The position numbers and the translations under genes were made by a program. 64,000 nucleotides of DNA from Streptomyces dysideae (lineage in GTDB: Bacteria; Actinomycetota; Actinomycetes; Streptomycetales; Streptomycetaceae), in NCBI RefSeq assembly GCF_001514305.1, contig NZ_KQ949099.1, positions 25,610 to 89,609 of the forward strand, read 5' to 3'. The notes under the pieces are model-generated. The model saw only the letters and a list, made by a program, of their open reading frames with translations. It was not told where the DNA came from and ran no database searches. Each line of letters starts with the position of its first letter. Positions within the stretch are counted from its first letter, which is position 1. Below, one piece after another: positions 42,152 through 50,848 of this stretch.

Positions 42152-43590
42152 AGGATTGCTCCGGGGGTGTAGCCGGCGGCCTCCGGGTGCTGCTTGACGA
42201 GTTCCTCGATGCGGCCGACGACGATGCCGACCTGGTCGGCCGCGGCGCCCGTGAAGGACAGCTTGTCGGCCATCAGGGCGTCCAGCTGGTCCCGGTGGAG
42301 CGGGATGCGCTCGTCGGCGGCCAGCTTGTCGAGGAGTTCGTTGCGCTCGGCGCCCTGCTCGCGCATCGCCAGCGCGGACGCGACGGCGTTCTCCTTGATC
42401 GCCTCGTGCGCGACCTCACGGCCGACGCCCGCGCGCACCGCGCCCATCAGCACCTTGGTGGTGGCGAGGAACGGCAGGTAACGGTCCAGCTCACGGGCCA
42501 CGACCGCCGGGAACGCCCCGAACTCGTCGAGCACCGTCAGGAACGTCTCCAGCAGACCGTCGAGCGCGAAGAACGCGTCCGGCAGCGCGACCCGGCGCAC
42601 CACCGAGCAGGACACATCGCCCTCGTTCCACTGGTCGCCCGCCAGCTCGCCGGTCATCGAGGCATAGCCGCGCAGGATGACCATCAGGCCGTTGACGCGC
42701 TCGCAGGACCGCGTGTTCATCTTGTGCGGCATCGCGGAGGAGCCGACCTGGCCGGGCTTGAAGCCCTCGGTCACCAGCTCGTGCCCGGCCATCAGCCGGA
42801 TCGTCTTCGCCAGCGACGACGGCGCCGCCGCGAGCTGCACCAGCGAGGTCACGACCTCGTAGTCCAGCGACCGCGGGTACACCTGACCGACCGAGGTGAA
42901 CGCCTCGGAGAAGCCCAGGTGCCGGGCGATCCGCCCCTCCAGGTCCGCCAGCTTGGCGGCGTCCCCGCCGAGCAGGTCGAGCATGTCCTGAGCCGTGCCG
43001 ACCGGGCCCTTGATGCCGCGCAGCGGGTAGCGGCCGAGCAGTTCCTCGACCCGGCCGTACGCGACGAGCAGCTCGTCGGCGGCGGTCGCGAAACGCTTGC
43101 CGAGGGTGGTGGCCTGCGCGGCGACGTTGTGGGAGCGGCCGGCCATGACCAGCTCGGCGTACTCGCCGGCCAGCTTGCCGAGGCGGGCCAGCACGGCCAC
43201 CGTACGGTCGCGCACCAGCTCCAGCGAGAGCCGGATCTGGAGCTGCTCGACGTTCTCCGTGAGGTCGCGGGACGTCATGCCCTTGTGTACGTGCTCGTGC
43301 CCGGCGAGGTCGTTGAACTCCTCGATCCGCGCCTTCACATCGTGCCGGGTGACCTTCTCGCGCTCGGCGATGGAGGCCAGGTCGACGGTGTCGAGGACAC
43401 GCTCGTAGTCGGCGATCGCCGCGTCCGGCACCTCGATCCCGAGGTCCTTCTGGGCCCGCAGCACGGCGAGCCAGAGCTGACGCTCCAGTTTCACCTTCTG
43501 CTCGGGCGACCAGAGCGTGGCGAGCTCGGCGGAGGCGTAGCGTCCGGCGAGGACGTTCGGGATGCGGGGCTTGGCGGGCGCAGAAGTCAC
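42148..43590 (-). CDS. purB: Adenylosuccinate lyase
   Basis: 480 residues, normal for the long PurB branch. Catalyses two fumarate-releasing steps of purine synthesis (SAICAR to AICAR; adenylosuccinate to AMP). Signature loop GQVGSSAMPHKMNTRSCERV near residue 290, EHVHKGMTSRDLTENVEQLQ with the catalytic region, and AGRSHNVAAQATTLGKRFAT. Start GTG 43590 (TSAPAKPRIPNVLAGRYASA). The open frame upstream is repeat-derived and not part of the protein. Overlaps mug at its stop. Confidence 0.97.
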   Translation of the reverse strand: MTSAPAKPRIPNVLAGRYASAELATLWSPEQKVKLERQLWLAVLRAQKDLGIEVPDAAIADYERVLDTVDLASIAEREKVTRHDVKARIEEFNDLAGHEHVHKGMTSRDLTENVEQLQIRLSLELVRDRTVAVLARLGKLAGEYAELVMAGRSHNVAAQATTLGKRFATAADELLVAYGRVEELLGRYPLRGIKGPVGTAQDMLDLLGGDAAKLADLEGRIARHLGFSEAFTSVGQVYPRSLDYEVVTSLVQLAAAPSSLAKTIRLMAGHELVTEGFKPGQVGSSAMPHKMNTRSCERVNGLMVILRGYASMTGELAGDQWNEGDVSCSVVRRVALPDAFFALDGLLETFLTVLDEFGAFPAVVARELDRYLPFLATTKVLMGAVRAGVGREVAHEAIKENAVASALAMREQGAERNELLDKLAADERIPLHRDQLDALMADKLSFTGAAADQVGIVVGRIEELVKQHPEAAGYTPGAIL

Positions 43591-43726
43591 GTGTACGGAT
43601 TCTACTGGCGATTCGTGCAGGCCAGCGCCACGGTTGCCTTCGGCGGAACCTACGAGACCTGCGTCACGCCCCCGAGGTGTCTTGCGACACGGCCGGAAGG
43701 TCCTCGCCCCCGCCGCCCCTACTCGT

Positions 43727-43761
43727 CCCATCCTCCAGGGGCTCCGCCCCTGGAGGATGGG
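43727..43761. terminator. Perfect 16-bp hairpin
   Basis: CCCATCCTCCAGGGGC pairs perfectly with GCCCCTGGAGGATGGG around a 3-base loop. The GGGGCTCCGCCCC core is a frequent Streptomyces intergenic element. It lies between two genes on the same strand and could end transcripts from the SGNH gene. Confidence 0.6.
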
Positions 43762-43824
43762 CTGGGGCAGCCGGGTCGGCTGGAAGGCGGGGTGGGGTGC
43801 GCGAGGGCACTGGGGCTCCGCCCC

Positions 43825-44010
43825 GTACCCAGGCGGGGACTGCGTCCCCTGCACCCCTCGCTGGGCTCCGCCCTCGTATCCCGCGCGACGCTTCGGCCCG
43901 GCGCCCCTCGCTGGGCTGCCTCCCGTACTCCGGCGGGGACTGCGCACCCCTGTCCCCCTCGCTGGGCTCCGGCCCTCCGTATCCTCGTATCCTCGCGCGG
44001 AGCTTCGCCC
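43825..44010. repeat. Imperfect ~100-bp direct repeats
   Basis: The block GTACCCAGGCGGGGACTGCG (from 43826) recurs as GTACTCCGGCGGGGACTGCG (from 43925). CCCCTCGCTGGGCT occurs at 43854, 43904 and 43955, about 50 bases apart. Some copies continue with CTCGTATCC. Noncoding, diverged tandem arrangement. Confidence 0.8.
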
Positions 44011-44123
44011 CTGCATTGCGCTGAGCGCTCTGCCTCTGCACGTCATGCTGAGGGCTCCGCCTCTGCACGCCCTGGGGGATTCACCCCCAAGCCCCCCGCT
44101 TCGACCCGCATCGCCTCGTGGGC

Positions 44124-44906
44124 CTACGCCGCCGGACCCTCGTACGGCAGCAGTTCGGGCCGCTTCGGTGGCAGACCGTCGCCTGACGAGCGGCCCGTCA
44201 GGCGCCGCCCTATCCAGGGCAGCAGGTGCTGCCTGGCGAACCGCGCGTCCGCGACCCGGCGCGCGGCCCACCCCGGTGGCAGTGTGGCCGGCATCGGTGT
44301 GCGCCACTCGGTGTCCTCGGGGTCGTAGCCGAGCGTCTGCCACACCGCCTCCGCGACCCGGCGGTGGCCCTCGGCCGTCAGATGCAGCCGGTCCACGTCC
44401 CACATCCGCGGGTCGCCGAGCGACGGCGCCCCGTACAGGTCGACGACGACCGCGCCGTGCCGCTCCGCCAGGTCGTCGACGCAGGCGAACAGCTCCTCCA
44501 TGCGCGGCCGGAACCGCTCCAGGACCGGACCCTGGCGCCCCGGGCTGCGCATCAGCACCAGCTGCTTGCACGCCGGGGCCAGCCGCTCCACGGCCTGCTC
44601 CAGGAGCCCGCGCACACGGTCCATGTCGCACTGCGGCCGCAGTGTGTCATTGAGCCCGCCCACCAGGGTGATCACGTCGGGCTCCATGGCCGCCGCCACG
44701 TCGACCTGCTCGTCGACGATCTGTCCGATCAGCTTCCCGCGCACCGCGAGGTTGGCGTACCGGAAGCCGGGTGTGCGGGCGGCAATCCGTCCGGCGAGGA
44801 GGTCGGCCCAGCCCCGGTAGGAGCCGTTCGGGAGCAGGTCCGACATGCCCTCGGTGAAGGAGTCGCCGACGGCGACCAGGCTGGTGTGAGTGGGGTTCGT
44901 CTGCAT
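44124..44906 (-). CDS. SGNH/GDSL-family hydrolase
   Basis: 260 residues. Block I VAVGDSFTEGMSDLLPNGSY with the nucleophile Ser near residue 16, block II Gly in AVRGKLIG, block III GGLNDTLRP, and block V DVDRLHLTAEGHRRVAEAVW with the Asp-His pair. All four SGNH elements are present, so an active esterase/lipase fold is expected. No signal peptide, so intracellular. ATG 44906. Substrate unknown. Confidence 0.92.
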   Translation of the reverse strand: MQTNPTHTSLVAVGDSFTEGMSDLLPNGSYRGWADLLAGRIAARTPGFRYANLAVRGKLIGQIVDEQVDVAAAMEPDVITLVGGLNDTLRPQCDMDRVRGLLEQAVERLAPACKQLVLMRSPGRQGPVLERFRPRMEELFACVDDLAERHGAVVVDLYGAPSLGDPRMWDVDRLHLTAEGHRRVAEAVWQTLGYDPEDTEWRTPMPATLPPGWAARRVADARFARQHLLPWIGRRLTGRSSGDGLPPKRPELLPYEGPAA

Positions 44907-44967
44907 GGCGACAGAGATGGTATCCCGTGCACATACCCGTCGGTCGGTCGGCCTGGTCGCCCGTGCT

Positions 44968-45990
44968 TCACGCCTGCTGCCCGAACAGCTCCTGCAGCAC
45001 GTCCTCCATCGTCACCAGCCCCGACAGCAGCCCGTCGTCACCGAGCACGGCCGCCACATGCGTACGGCTGCCCCGCATCGCGGTGAGGACGTCGTCCAGC
45101 GGTGTGCTCTCCCGCACGCGCGCGATGGGCCGCATCTCCCGGACCCGGAACGGCACGTCCCGCGGGGAGGCGTCCAGCGCGTCCTTGACGTGCAGATAGC
45201 CGACGATCCGGCGGGTCTGGTCGACCACCGGGAAGCGGGAGAACCCGGACTCGGCCGACAGCCGTTCCAGTTCCTCCGGCGTGACGCCCACGCGCGCGTA
45301 GACGACGTGTTCCAGCGGGAGTACGACATCCCGCACCGGCCGGCGGCCCAGCTCCAGGGCGTCGTGCAGCCGCTCCCGCGCCCGGTCGTCGATGAGGCCT
45401 GCCTCGCCTGCGTCCTTGACGATCTGGGCCAGTTCCACGCCGGAGAAGGTCGCGGTGACCTCGTTTCTGGTCTCGACCCGCATCAGCTTCAGCAGGGTGT
45501 TCGCGAAGGCGTTGATCGTGAAGATCACCGGACGCAGGGCCCGGGCCAGGGCGACCAGCGGCGGGCCGAGCAGCAGCGCGCTGCGCACCGGTTCCGCGAG
45601 CGCGATGTTCTTCGGCACCATCTCGCCGAGCAGCATGTGCAGATACGTCGCCAGGGCCAGCGCGATCACGAAGGACACGGCGTGCCCGGCCCCGGCCGGG
45701 ATGCCGACCGCGTGGAACACCGGCTCCAGCAGATGCTCGATCGCCGGTTCCGCGACGATACCCAGGACCAGCGTGCACAGCGTGATGCCGAGCTGCGCGG
45801 CCGCCATCAGCGCGGACACGTGCTCCAGGCCCCACAGCACCGCCTTGGCCCGCCGGTCGCCCTCCGCCCCCTTTTCGACGTATGGCTCGATCTGCGAGCG
45901 CCGCACGGAGATCAGTGCGAACTCGGCGCCCACGAAGAAGGCGTTGGCGACCAGCGTCGCCAGACCGACCAGCAACTGGACGGCGGTCAT
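44968..45990 (-). CDS. CNNM/CorC-family membrane protein, short form
   Basis: 340 residues. N-terminal DUF21/CNNM membrane domain with about three to four helices (VGLATLVANAFFVGAEFALI; HVSALMAAAQLGITLCTLVL; GHAVSFVIALALATYLHMLL). Then two CBS motifs (VVLPLEHVVYARVGVTPEEL; GSRTHVAAVLGDDGLLSGLV). It lacks the C-terminal CorC_HlyC domain found in its upstream neighbour. Family linked to Mg/Co homeostasis. ATG 45990 overlaps the neighbour's stop by 4 bases, so the pair is co-translated and may form a heterodimer. Confidence 0.9.
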   Translation of the reverse strand: MTAVQLLVGLATLVANAFFVGAEFALISVRRSQIEPYVEKGAEGDRRAKAVLWGLEHVSALMAAAQLGITLCTLVLGIVAEPAIEHLLEPVFHAVGIPAGAGHAVSFVIALALATYLHMLLGEMVPKNIALAEPVRSALLLGPPLVALARALRPVIFTINAFANTLLKLMRVETRNEVTATFSGVELAQIVKDAGEAGLIDDRARERLHDALELGRRPVRDVVLPLEHVVYARVGVTPEELERLSAESGFSRFPVVDQTRRIVGYLHVKDALDASPRDVPFRVREMRPIARVRESTPLDDVLTAMRGSRTHVAAVLGDDGLLSGLVTMEDVLQELFGQQA

Positions 45991-47318
45991 CGGGCCTCCT
46001 CCTCGGTCGCGTTGTAGAACGGCGCGTGCAGCAGTACGCGTGCGGCCCTGCGGCCGACGGCGTCGACCACGTCGAGGCGCCAGCCGACGACCTCCACCGA
46101 GTCGCCGACCTCCGGGATTCGGCCGAGCTTCGTCGCGACGAGCCCGGCGAGCGTCTCGTACGGGCCCTCGGGCGCCTTCAGGCCGACGCGCGCGAGCTGG
46201 TCCACTCGGGCCGAACCGTCGGCCGAGAACAGCGCGCGGCCCTCGTCGTCGCTGCCCGCCGGGGCCAGGTCGGGCGTCTCGTGCGGGTCGTGCTCGTCCC
46301 GTACCTCGCCGACGACCTCCTCGACGATGTCCTCCAGCGTGGCCACCCCCGCCGTACCGCCGTACTCGTCGATGACCACGGCCATGGTGCGCTTGCCGGA
46401 CAGCCGGTCCAGCAGCCGGTCGACGGTGAGCGACTCCGGGACGAGCAGCGGCTCACGCATCAGCTCGGAGACCCGGACGCGGAGCCGGCGCTCGGCGGGC
46501 ACCGCCAGGACGTCCTTGATGTGCGCGGTGCCGACGACCGAGTCGAGGCTGCCGCGGTAGACCGGGAACCGGGACAGGCCCGTCGCCCGCGTCGCGTTCG
46601 CCACGTCCTCGCAGGTCGCCTGCGCCTCCAGGGCGATCACCTGGACGCGCGGCGTCATCACGTTCTCCGCGGTCAGGTCGGCCAGGTTCAGGGTTCGTAC
46701 GAACAGCTCCGCGGTGTCCGCCTCCAGGGCGCCCTGCTTCGCGGAGTGCCGGGCGAGCGCCGCGAGCTCCTGCGGTTCGCGCGCGGCGGCCAGTTCCTCG
46801 GTCGGCTCGACGCCGAAGAGGCGCACCACACGGTTCGCGGTGTCGTTGAGGTGGGTGATGAAGGGGCGGAAGGCGGCGCTGAACCAGCGCTGCGCGTTGC
46901 CGACCGTCTTGGCCACGGCCAGCGGCGACGAGATCGCCCAGTTCTTCGGCACCAGCTCGCCGACGACCATCAGGAACACGGTCGACAACGCCGTACCCAG
47001 CACCAGCGCGATCGACGACGACGCCGAGCGCGAGATACCGGCCGACTCCAGCGGGTCCGCGATCAGCGCGGCGATGGACGGCTCGGCGAGCATGCCGACG
47101 ACCAGGTTGGTGACGGTGATGCCGAGCTGGGCACCAGAGAGCTGGAACGTCAGGTTCCGTACGGCCTTCAGGGCGCCGGCCGCGCCCCGCTCGCCGCGCT
47201 CCACGGCGCGTTCCAGCTCGCTGCGCTCGACCGTGGTCAGCGAGAACTCGGCCGCGACGAAGGCACCGCAGGCGAGCGACAACAGGATCGCCACCAGCAG
47301 GAGGAGCACTTCGGTCAT
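45987..47318 (-). CDS. CNNM/CorC-family membrane protein, long form
   Basis: 443 residues. CNNM membrane domain (EVLLLLVAILLSLACGAFVA; QLSGAQLGITVTNLVVGMLA; ALVLGTALSTVFLMVVGELV), CBS pair (ENVMTPRVQVIALEAQATCE; GKRTMAVVIDEYGGTAGVAT, then LEDIVEEVVGEVRDEHD), and a C-terminal CorC_HlyC domain (about 350-435; GLVATKLGRIPEVGDSVEVV). Full-length architecture of Mg/Co efflux-linked proteins. First gene of a two-gene operon. The upstream 160 bases hold an AT-rich promoter-like stretch (47437-47465). Confidence 0.92.
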   Translation of the reverse strand: MTEVLLLLVAILLSLACGAFVAAEFSLTTVERSELERAVERGERGAAGALKAVRNLTFQLSGAQLGITVTNLVVGMLAEPSIAALIADPLESAGISRSASSSIALVLGTALSTVFLMVVGELVPKNWAISSPLAVAKTVGNAQRWFSAAFRPFITHLNDTANRVVRLFGVEPTEELAAAREPQELAALARHSAKQGALEADTAELFVRTLNLADLTAENVMTPRVQVIALEAQATCEDVANATRATGLSRFPVYRGSLDSVVGTAHIKDVLAVPAERRLRVRVSELMREPLLVPESLTVDRLLDRLSGKRTMAVVIDEYGGTAGVATLEDIVEEVVGEVRDEHDPHETPDLAPAGSDDEGRALFSADGSARVDQLARVGLKAPEGPYETLAGLVATKLGRIPEVGDSVEVVGWRLDVVDAVGRRAARVLLHAPFYNATEEEAR

Positions 47319-47418
47319 CGGGTCACCTCCGTCCCATGGTCGGACAGGGTGAGGAGGATCGCGCGATGTCGCGTACTGGGAGGCTCGCCCATGGGCGGAC
47401 GCTCACACCTTTCACTTG

Positions 47419-47465
47419 GAGGACCGAAGTGGTCCCTCAATAGTAAAGGACGGGTAAAGTTGTTT
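47419..47465 (-). promoter_or_regulatory. Leader of the CNNM operon with small hairpin
   Basis: GAGGACC/GGTCCCTC (47419-47438) forms a short hairpin, followed by an AT-rich run. Read on the - strand, this run contains TTTACCC and TACTAT, a possible -10. The arrangement suggests promoter plus leader for the CNNM pair; no known ion riboswitch is recognisable. Confidence 0.35.
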
Positions 47466-47480
47466 GGTCGGCAGAGCTGA

Positions 47481-47740
47481 TCAGTCGGCGAGGGGCTTCA
47501 CCCAGCGCCGCCACTTCTCCTCGGGCGTGTACCCCGCCGCACGCCAGGCGTGCTGCGCGGTCTCGTTGCGCTGCAGCACCATCGCGTCACCACGGCGTCC
47601 GCCCAGCCGTACGAACCGCTCCTCGGCGGCGGTGAGCAGCGCCGAGCCGATGCCCCGGCGACGGCGCTCCGGGTACACCGCGAGCCGGTACAGGTGGCAG
47701 CGCCAGCCGTCGAATCCTGGCAGCTCACAAACGCCCCTGC
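47481..47740 (-). pseudogene. N-terminally truncated GNAT acetyltransferase copy
   Basis: Only the C-terminal 80 residues of a GNAT remain: GFDGWRCHLYRLAVYPERRR, RGIGSALLTAAEERFVRLGG, then DAMVLQRNETAQHAWRAAGY and RRWVKPLAD. The acetyl-CoA loop RRRRGIGSAL is intact, but the N-terminal substrate half is missing. It is a close paralogue of the intact GNAT directly upstream, from whose stop it begins. Looks like an unequal tandem duplication. Confidence 0.82.
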
Positions 47741-47746
47741 CCGCAT

Positions 47747-48166
47747 CTATAGGGGCTTGACCCAGCGTCGCCAGTGGTCCTCGCGATGGTAGCCAGAGGC
47801 GGCCCACGCGTGGTGGGCCCGTTCGTTGGCCTCCAGGACCATGGCGTCGGCGCGTCGTCCGCCCAGGGTGGCGAAGCGTTGTTCGGCGGCTTCCAGCAGG
47901 GCGGTGGCGATGCCTTGCCGTCGGTGGTCGGGGTGTACGGCGAGTCGGTAGGCGGAGCACCGCCATCCGTCGAAGCCGGCTATGACGGTTCCGGTGAGGA
48001 GGCCGTCGCGCTCTGCGATGAGTAGGGCTTCGGGGTCTCGTGTGATGAGTCGCGCCATTCCGTCGTGGTCGTCGCTGATGCTGGTTCCTTCCGCGGCGTC
48101 TTGCCAGAACTGCAGCACGGTGTCGATGTCCGAGAGGGTGGCGCAGCGGATGTGAAGATCACTCAT
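47747..48166 (-). CDS. GNAT-family N-acetyltransferase
   Basis: 139 residues, complete: HIRCATLSDIDTVLQFWQDA start, LLIAERDGLLTGTVIAGFDG, acetyl-CoA loop HPDHRRQGIATALLEAAEQR, VLEANERAHHAWAASGYHRE end. Substrate unknown; small GNATs often act on amines or ribosomal-protein N-termini. Start ATG 48166; the longer open frame upstream merely translates the CCGCAAG array. Two partial copies of this gene exist nearby (47481-47740 and 51322-51401). Confidence 0.9.
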   Translation of the reverse strand: MSDLHIRCATLSDIDTVLQFWQDAAEGTSISDDHDGMARLITRDPEALLIAERDGLLTGTVIAGFDGWRCSAYRLAVHPDHRRQGIATALLEAAEQRFATLGGRRADAMVLEANERAHHAWAASGYHREDHWRRWVKPL

Positions 48167-48253
48167 GGGGTGAGCCAAGCAGAGCACCAGCCTGTCTGGC
48201 GAGCGGTTTCCCTGGCGGGGAACCGAGGGAGGGGTGGGCTTGGTCGCGGTTTC

Positions 48254-48323
48254 CCGCAAGCCGCAAGCCGCAAGCCGCAAGCCGCAAGCCGCAAGCCGCA
48301 AGCCGCAAGCCGCAAGCCGCAAG
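48254..48323. repeat. Heptamer array: CCGCAAG x 10
   Basis: Ten perfect tandem copies of CCGCAAG (70 bases), then a mutated CTGCGGG. It is the second heptamer array in the window and lies 88 bases upstream of the GNAT start, where it could lengthen or shorten the promoter region. Confidence 0.98.
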
Positions 48324-48465
48324 CTGCGGGTGGGCGTCCACCACGGCGCCTACTGCGTTGGATGCTGCGCCGGGCTGATGGTCGTCCTGATCCCGCTCGG
48401 CGTGATGAACGTGGCGGCGATGGCCGGACTGGCCCATACTCTGCGCCCGCTCTGCGGGCGAATGG
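48324..48465 (+). pseudogene. DUF2182-like C-terminal fragment
   Basis: A + strand frame reads VGVHHGAYCVGCCAGLMVVL followed by IPLGVMNVAAMAGLAHTLRP. The GxxCxGCC-xLM...GVMN..AMA pattern is that of DUF2182 membrane metal-binding proteins near their C-terminus. Nothing of the N-terminal helices is present; the fragment emerges directly from the heptamer array. The assignment is from motif memory. Confidence 0.55.
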
Positions 48466-48900
48466 CGCAGGCGGATGTGACTGGTGATGCTGGTGAGACG
48501 GACACTGGTCGTGGAAGCCCTCACGCCAAGGCGTTCTCTGTCAGAGCTTCCGTGCCGAGGAATCGAGAGAGGAGCGGGCCTGGTCCCGGGGCCGTGCAGG
48601 CCACGCGCCCGCCGGCCGATTCCTCGTGGCTCACGGGTTCACGTGGTGAATGACCAAGCCATCCAGGACGGCGCCCCGGCGAGTCGGACTGCGTCCTGCC
48701 CAGGCGCGCGGCGCGGTGATGGCGGCGTCGTCGAGGCCGTGGGCGGCGGGACGGTTCGAGGCCGGGGGCCGTCGCATCTGACGGCCCCCGTTCCGGGAGA
48801 ACAGCAGTGGGTAGCGGTCCCGTCGTCGATGCCGGGTGCGTTGCTGCTGCCCGGTGGGTCCGGGGTATGCCGGACCTGGGCGGACAGCGGGACCGTGCTG
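48466..48900. other. Gene-free stretch before pectate lyase terminator
   Basis: 435 bases with no credible gene. Contains the pectate lyase terminator hairpin (48763-48790) and otherwise only Arg/Pro-rich spurious frames. Confidence 0.7.
48763..48790 (-). terminator. Terminator of the pectate lyase gene
   Basis: CGGGGGCCGTC pairs perfectly with GACGGCCCCCG over 11 bases around loop GCATCT, 110 bases past the lyase stop. Confidence 0.8.
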
Positions 48901-50454
48901 CTACCCGGCGTAGGTCTCGTACTCAGCGACCTGCGGCGTGCCGGTCGAGCTGGTGATCTCGAAGGTGATCTTGTGCAGCAAGGTCCGGGAGAAGGTGATG
49001 ACGCCCGCCCCGCTGCCGGAGGCCAGGACGGCGCCGGTGTCCTGGTTGATGACCCTCCAGGACCCGATGCTGCCTGCGGAGCCTGACGCCTCCCGGATGT
49101 TGATCACGGACACTGTGGTGGCGGAGCCCCACTTGATCGAGATGGAACCGGTCGAGCCGGTCGGCGACCAGTAGGTGCTCATGTCGCCGTCCCGCACGTT
49201 GCCGTAGCTCGTCCCGCTGGCCTTGCTGGAGCCGTCGGAGTCGGCCCCGATGCTGAGGTTGGTCCCGCTGGGCTGGGTCGGTCCCGGCGCGGGGTCGGTG
49301 GGTGTCGGCGTGGGGCTGGTCGGTGTCGTTGTCGGCGTCGGTGTCTGCGGCGAGCAAGTGCCGTTCGACACCTGCAGACCCTTGTTGGCGCCTGCCGTCT
49401 GGCTCACGACGGTCGGCACACAACTGGCCTCATCGAGACTGTAGGGGTAAGGGATGCTGACGGTGGTGTTGGACTGCGGGTCGGGGCCGGCCGGGTTGTT
49501 CTCGCTACCGGGGCTGGACCAGGTCACGTTGTCGAAGATGTTGCCGCTGACCTGCCAGTAACCGGCCGCGTCGGTGTAGAAGGTGCCCAGGACGTCCTTG
49601 GAGTCCTTGAAGTAGTTGTTGTCCACCTTGGCGCGAGCTCCGGCTCGGGAGTTGATGCCGGACTCGTTGAGGCTCACGTAGTGGTTGTTGTACATGTGGG
49701 CCGTGCCGCCACGCAGCAGGGGCGCGCGGGAGTCGATGTTCTCGTACAGGTTGTGGTCGTACGTGATGAAGCCGTTCGAGAGGTCGGTCTCGCTGGACCC
49801 GACGAGGCCACCGCGGCCGGAGTTGCGCAGGATGCTGTAGGACAGGGTGACGTACTGGGTGTTGTTCTTCAGGTCGAAGAGGCCGTCGAACCCCTCCGAC
49901 TCCCCACCCGACGCCTCCAGGGTGACGTGATCGACCCAGACGTTGCGGACGTTGCTCTCCATGCCGATGGCGTCACCACCGTTGGACGTGGGGGAGCCCG
50001 ACTTCTTGACGTTCCGGACGGTCACGTTCTGGATGATGATGTTGCTGGCGTCGCGAACGTGGATGCCCAACTGGTCGAAGACGGCTCCGCTGCCGACTCC
50101 GATGATCGTGACGTTGCTGATCTGCTTGAGCTCGATCACGCCAGCGGCGGTGTTGCAGCTGTCGCCCGACACCTGGCTGGTGTTGCCGTGGTTGATGGTC
50201 CCCTCGACCTCGATGGTGATCGGGGTGCTGCTACTGGCCCGGCCGCACAGGGCCGCATGGATCGCGGTTCCCGTGGTGGCCCGCACCGTCTGCCCGCCCG
50301 CACCGCCGGTGGTCCCGCCGTTCTGGGTCGCGTAGCCGGTGGCGCTACCGGTCGCTGCCGATGCCTCGGGTATGGACAGAACCGCACCGGTCGCGGCCGC
50401 AAGGGCCATCGTGGCCAGCGCCGCAAAGAGTCGCAGTGCGACTGGTCGTCTCAT
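48901..50454 (-). CDS. Secreted pectate lyase (PL1) with F5/8-type C-terminal domain
   Basis: 517 residues. Signal peptide 1-33 (ALRLFAALATMALAAATGAV; cut near ASA-AT). PL1 right-handed beta-helix at about 40-340: NVWVDHVTLEASGG, EGFDGLFDLKNNTQYVTLSY, Ca-site Asp residues, and the catalytic Arg in NIDSRAPLLRGGTAHMYNNH. A Pro/Thr linker (TPTPTTTPTSPTPTPTD) leads to a discoidin/CBM32-like module at 400-517 (NLSIGADSDGSSKASGTS; RDGDMSTYWSPTGSTGSISI). It cleaves polygalacturonate in plant debris. ATG 50454 with GGAGACGAGG upstream. A LacI-type palindrome marks its promoter. Confidence 0.94.
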   Translation of the reverse strand: MRRPVALRLFAALATMALAAATGAVLSIPEASAATGSATGYATQNGGTTGGAGGQTVRATTGTAIHAALCGRASSSTPITIEVEGTINHGNTSQVSGDSCNTAAGVIELKQISNVTIIGVGSGAVFDQLGIHVRDASNIIIQNVTVRNVKKSGSPTSNGGDAIGMESNVRNVWVDHVTLEASGGESEGFDGLFDLKNNTQYVTLSYSILRNSGRGGLVGSSETDLSNGFITYDHNLYENIDSRAPLLRGGTAHMYNNHYVSLNESGINSRAGARAKVDNNYFKDSKDVLGTFYTDAAGYWQVSGNIFDNVTWSSPGSENNPAGPDPQSNTTVSIPYPYSLDEASCVPTVVSQTAGANKGLQVSNGTCSPQTPTPTTTPTSPTPTPTDPAPGPTQPSGTNLSIGADSDGSSKASGTSYGNVRDGDMSTYWSPTGSTGSISIKWGSATTVSVINIREASGSAGSIGSWRVINQDTGAVLASGSGAGVITFSRTLLHKITFEITSSTGTPQVAEYETYAG

Positions 50455-50510
50455 CCTCGTCTCCCCATTCGCCTTCGAATGCTGGGTGTTGCTGCTCCAT
50501 GCCGTGGTCG

Positions 50511-50708
50511 TTTCGGCAGGCCGTTGAGGCTGCCGACCTGTCGCTGGGCCGGTCGCTGGTCGGCCCGGATGTGAGTGCTCTTCTCGATGTGGATCGGGTC
50601 GGTGGCTCCGCTGTGGCCTGGGCCTTCGAGGTCGTCAGTGCCGGCCGCGAGGTCATCGTGATCGTGTGGTCCGGCGCGTTCTTCCCAGCGGTGAGAACGC
50701 TGGGGTGA
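50511..50708 (+). other. Coding-like fragment antisense to the lyase leader
   Basis: A + strand frame of about 65 codons (QAVEAADLSLGRSLVGPDVS; ALLDVDRVGGSAVAWAFEVV; REVIVIVWSGAFFPAVRTLG, stop) has the third-position GC bias of real genes but no start codon and no family I know. Probably the tail of a lost gene. Confidence 0.35.
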
Positions 50709-50829
50709 CCAGGCCCGGCGCCAGGAGGGCAGATGCATGTGGCTGACCCCTTCCATGTCGGTTCCTGCGACGATGCGGTTGGTTCGAGAACATGAATGGC
50801 CCGGATGGCCGAATACCGCATCGCGGCTG

Positions 50830-50845
50830 GGGAAAGCGCTTTCCC
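50830..50845. promoter_or_regulatory. LacI-type operator GGGAAAGCGCTTTCCC
   Basis: A perfect 16-bp palindrome with the central CG and AAGCGCTT core of LacI/GalR-family operators. It begins about 4 bases beyond the -10 of the lyase promoter, so it would cover the transcription start and repress. Confidence 0.75.
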
Positions 50846-50848
50846 TGG

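Larger units (their letters stand above)
43591..44123. other. Gene-free repeat region between purB and SGNH genes
   Basis: 533 bases without a gene. It contains a perfect 16-bp-stem hairpin and a two-and-a-half-fold repeat of about 100 bases. The purB promoter should lie in its left end (43591-43700), where I see no clear -35/-10 pair. Confidence 0.75.

Noticed and set aside
43591..44631. Upstream extension of the purB frame
   Set aside because: It reads through noncoding repeats and the antisense of the SGNH gene; length and family start fit 43590.
48167..48322. N-terminal extension of the GNAT gene containing LAACGLR repeats
   Set aside because: It is only the translation of the CCGCAAG array; family similarity starts at ATG 48166.
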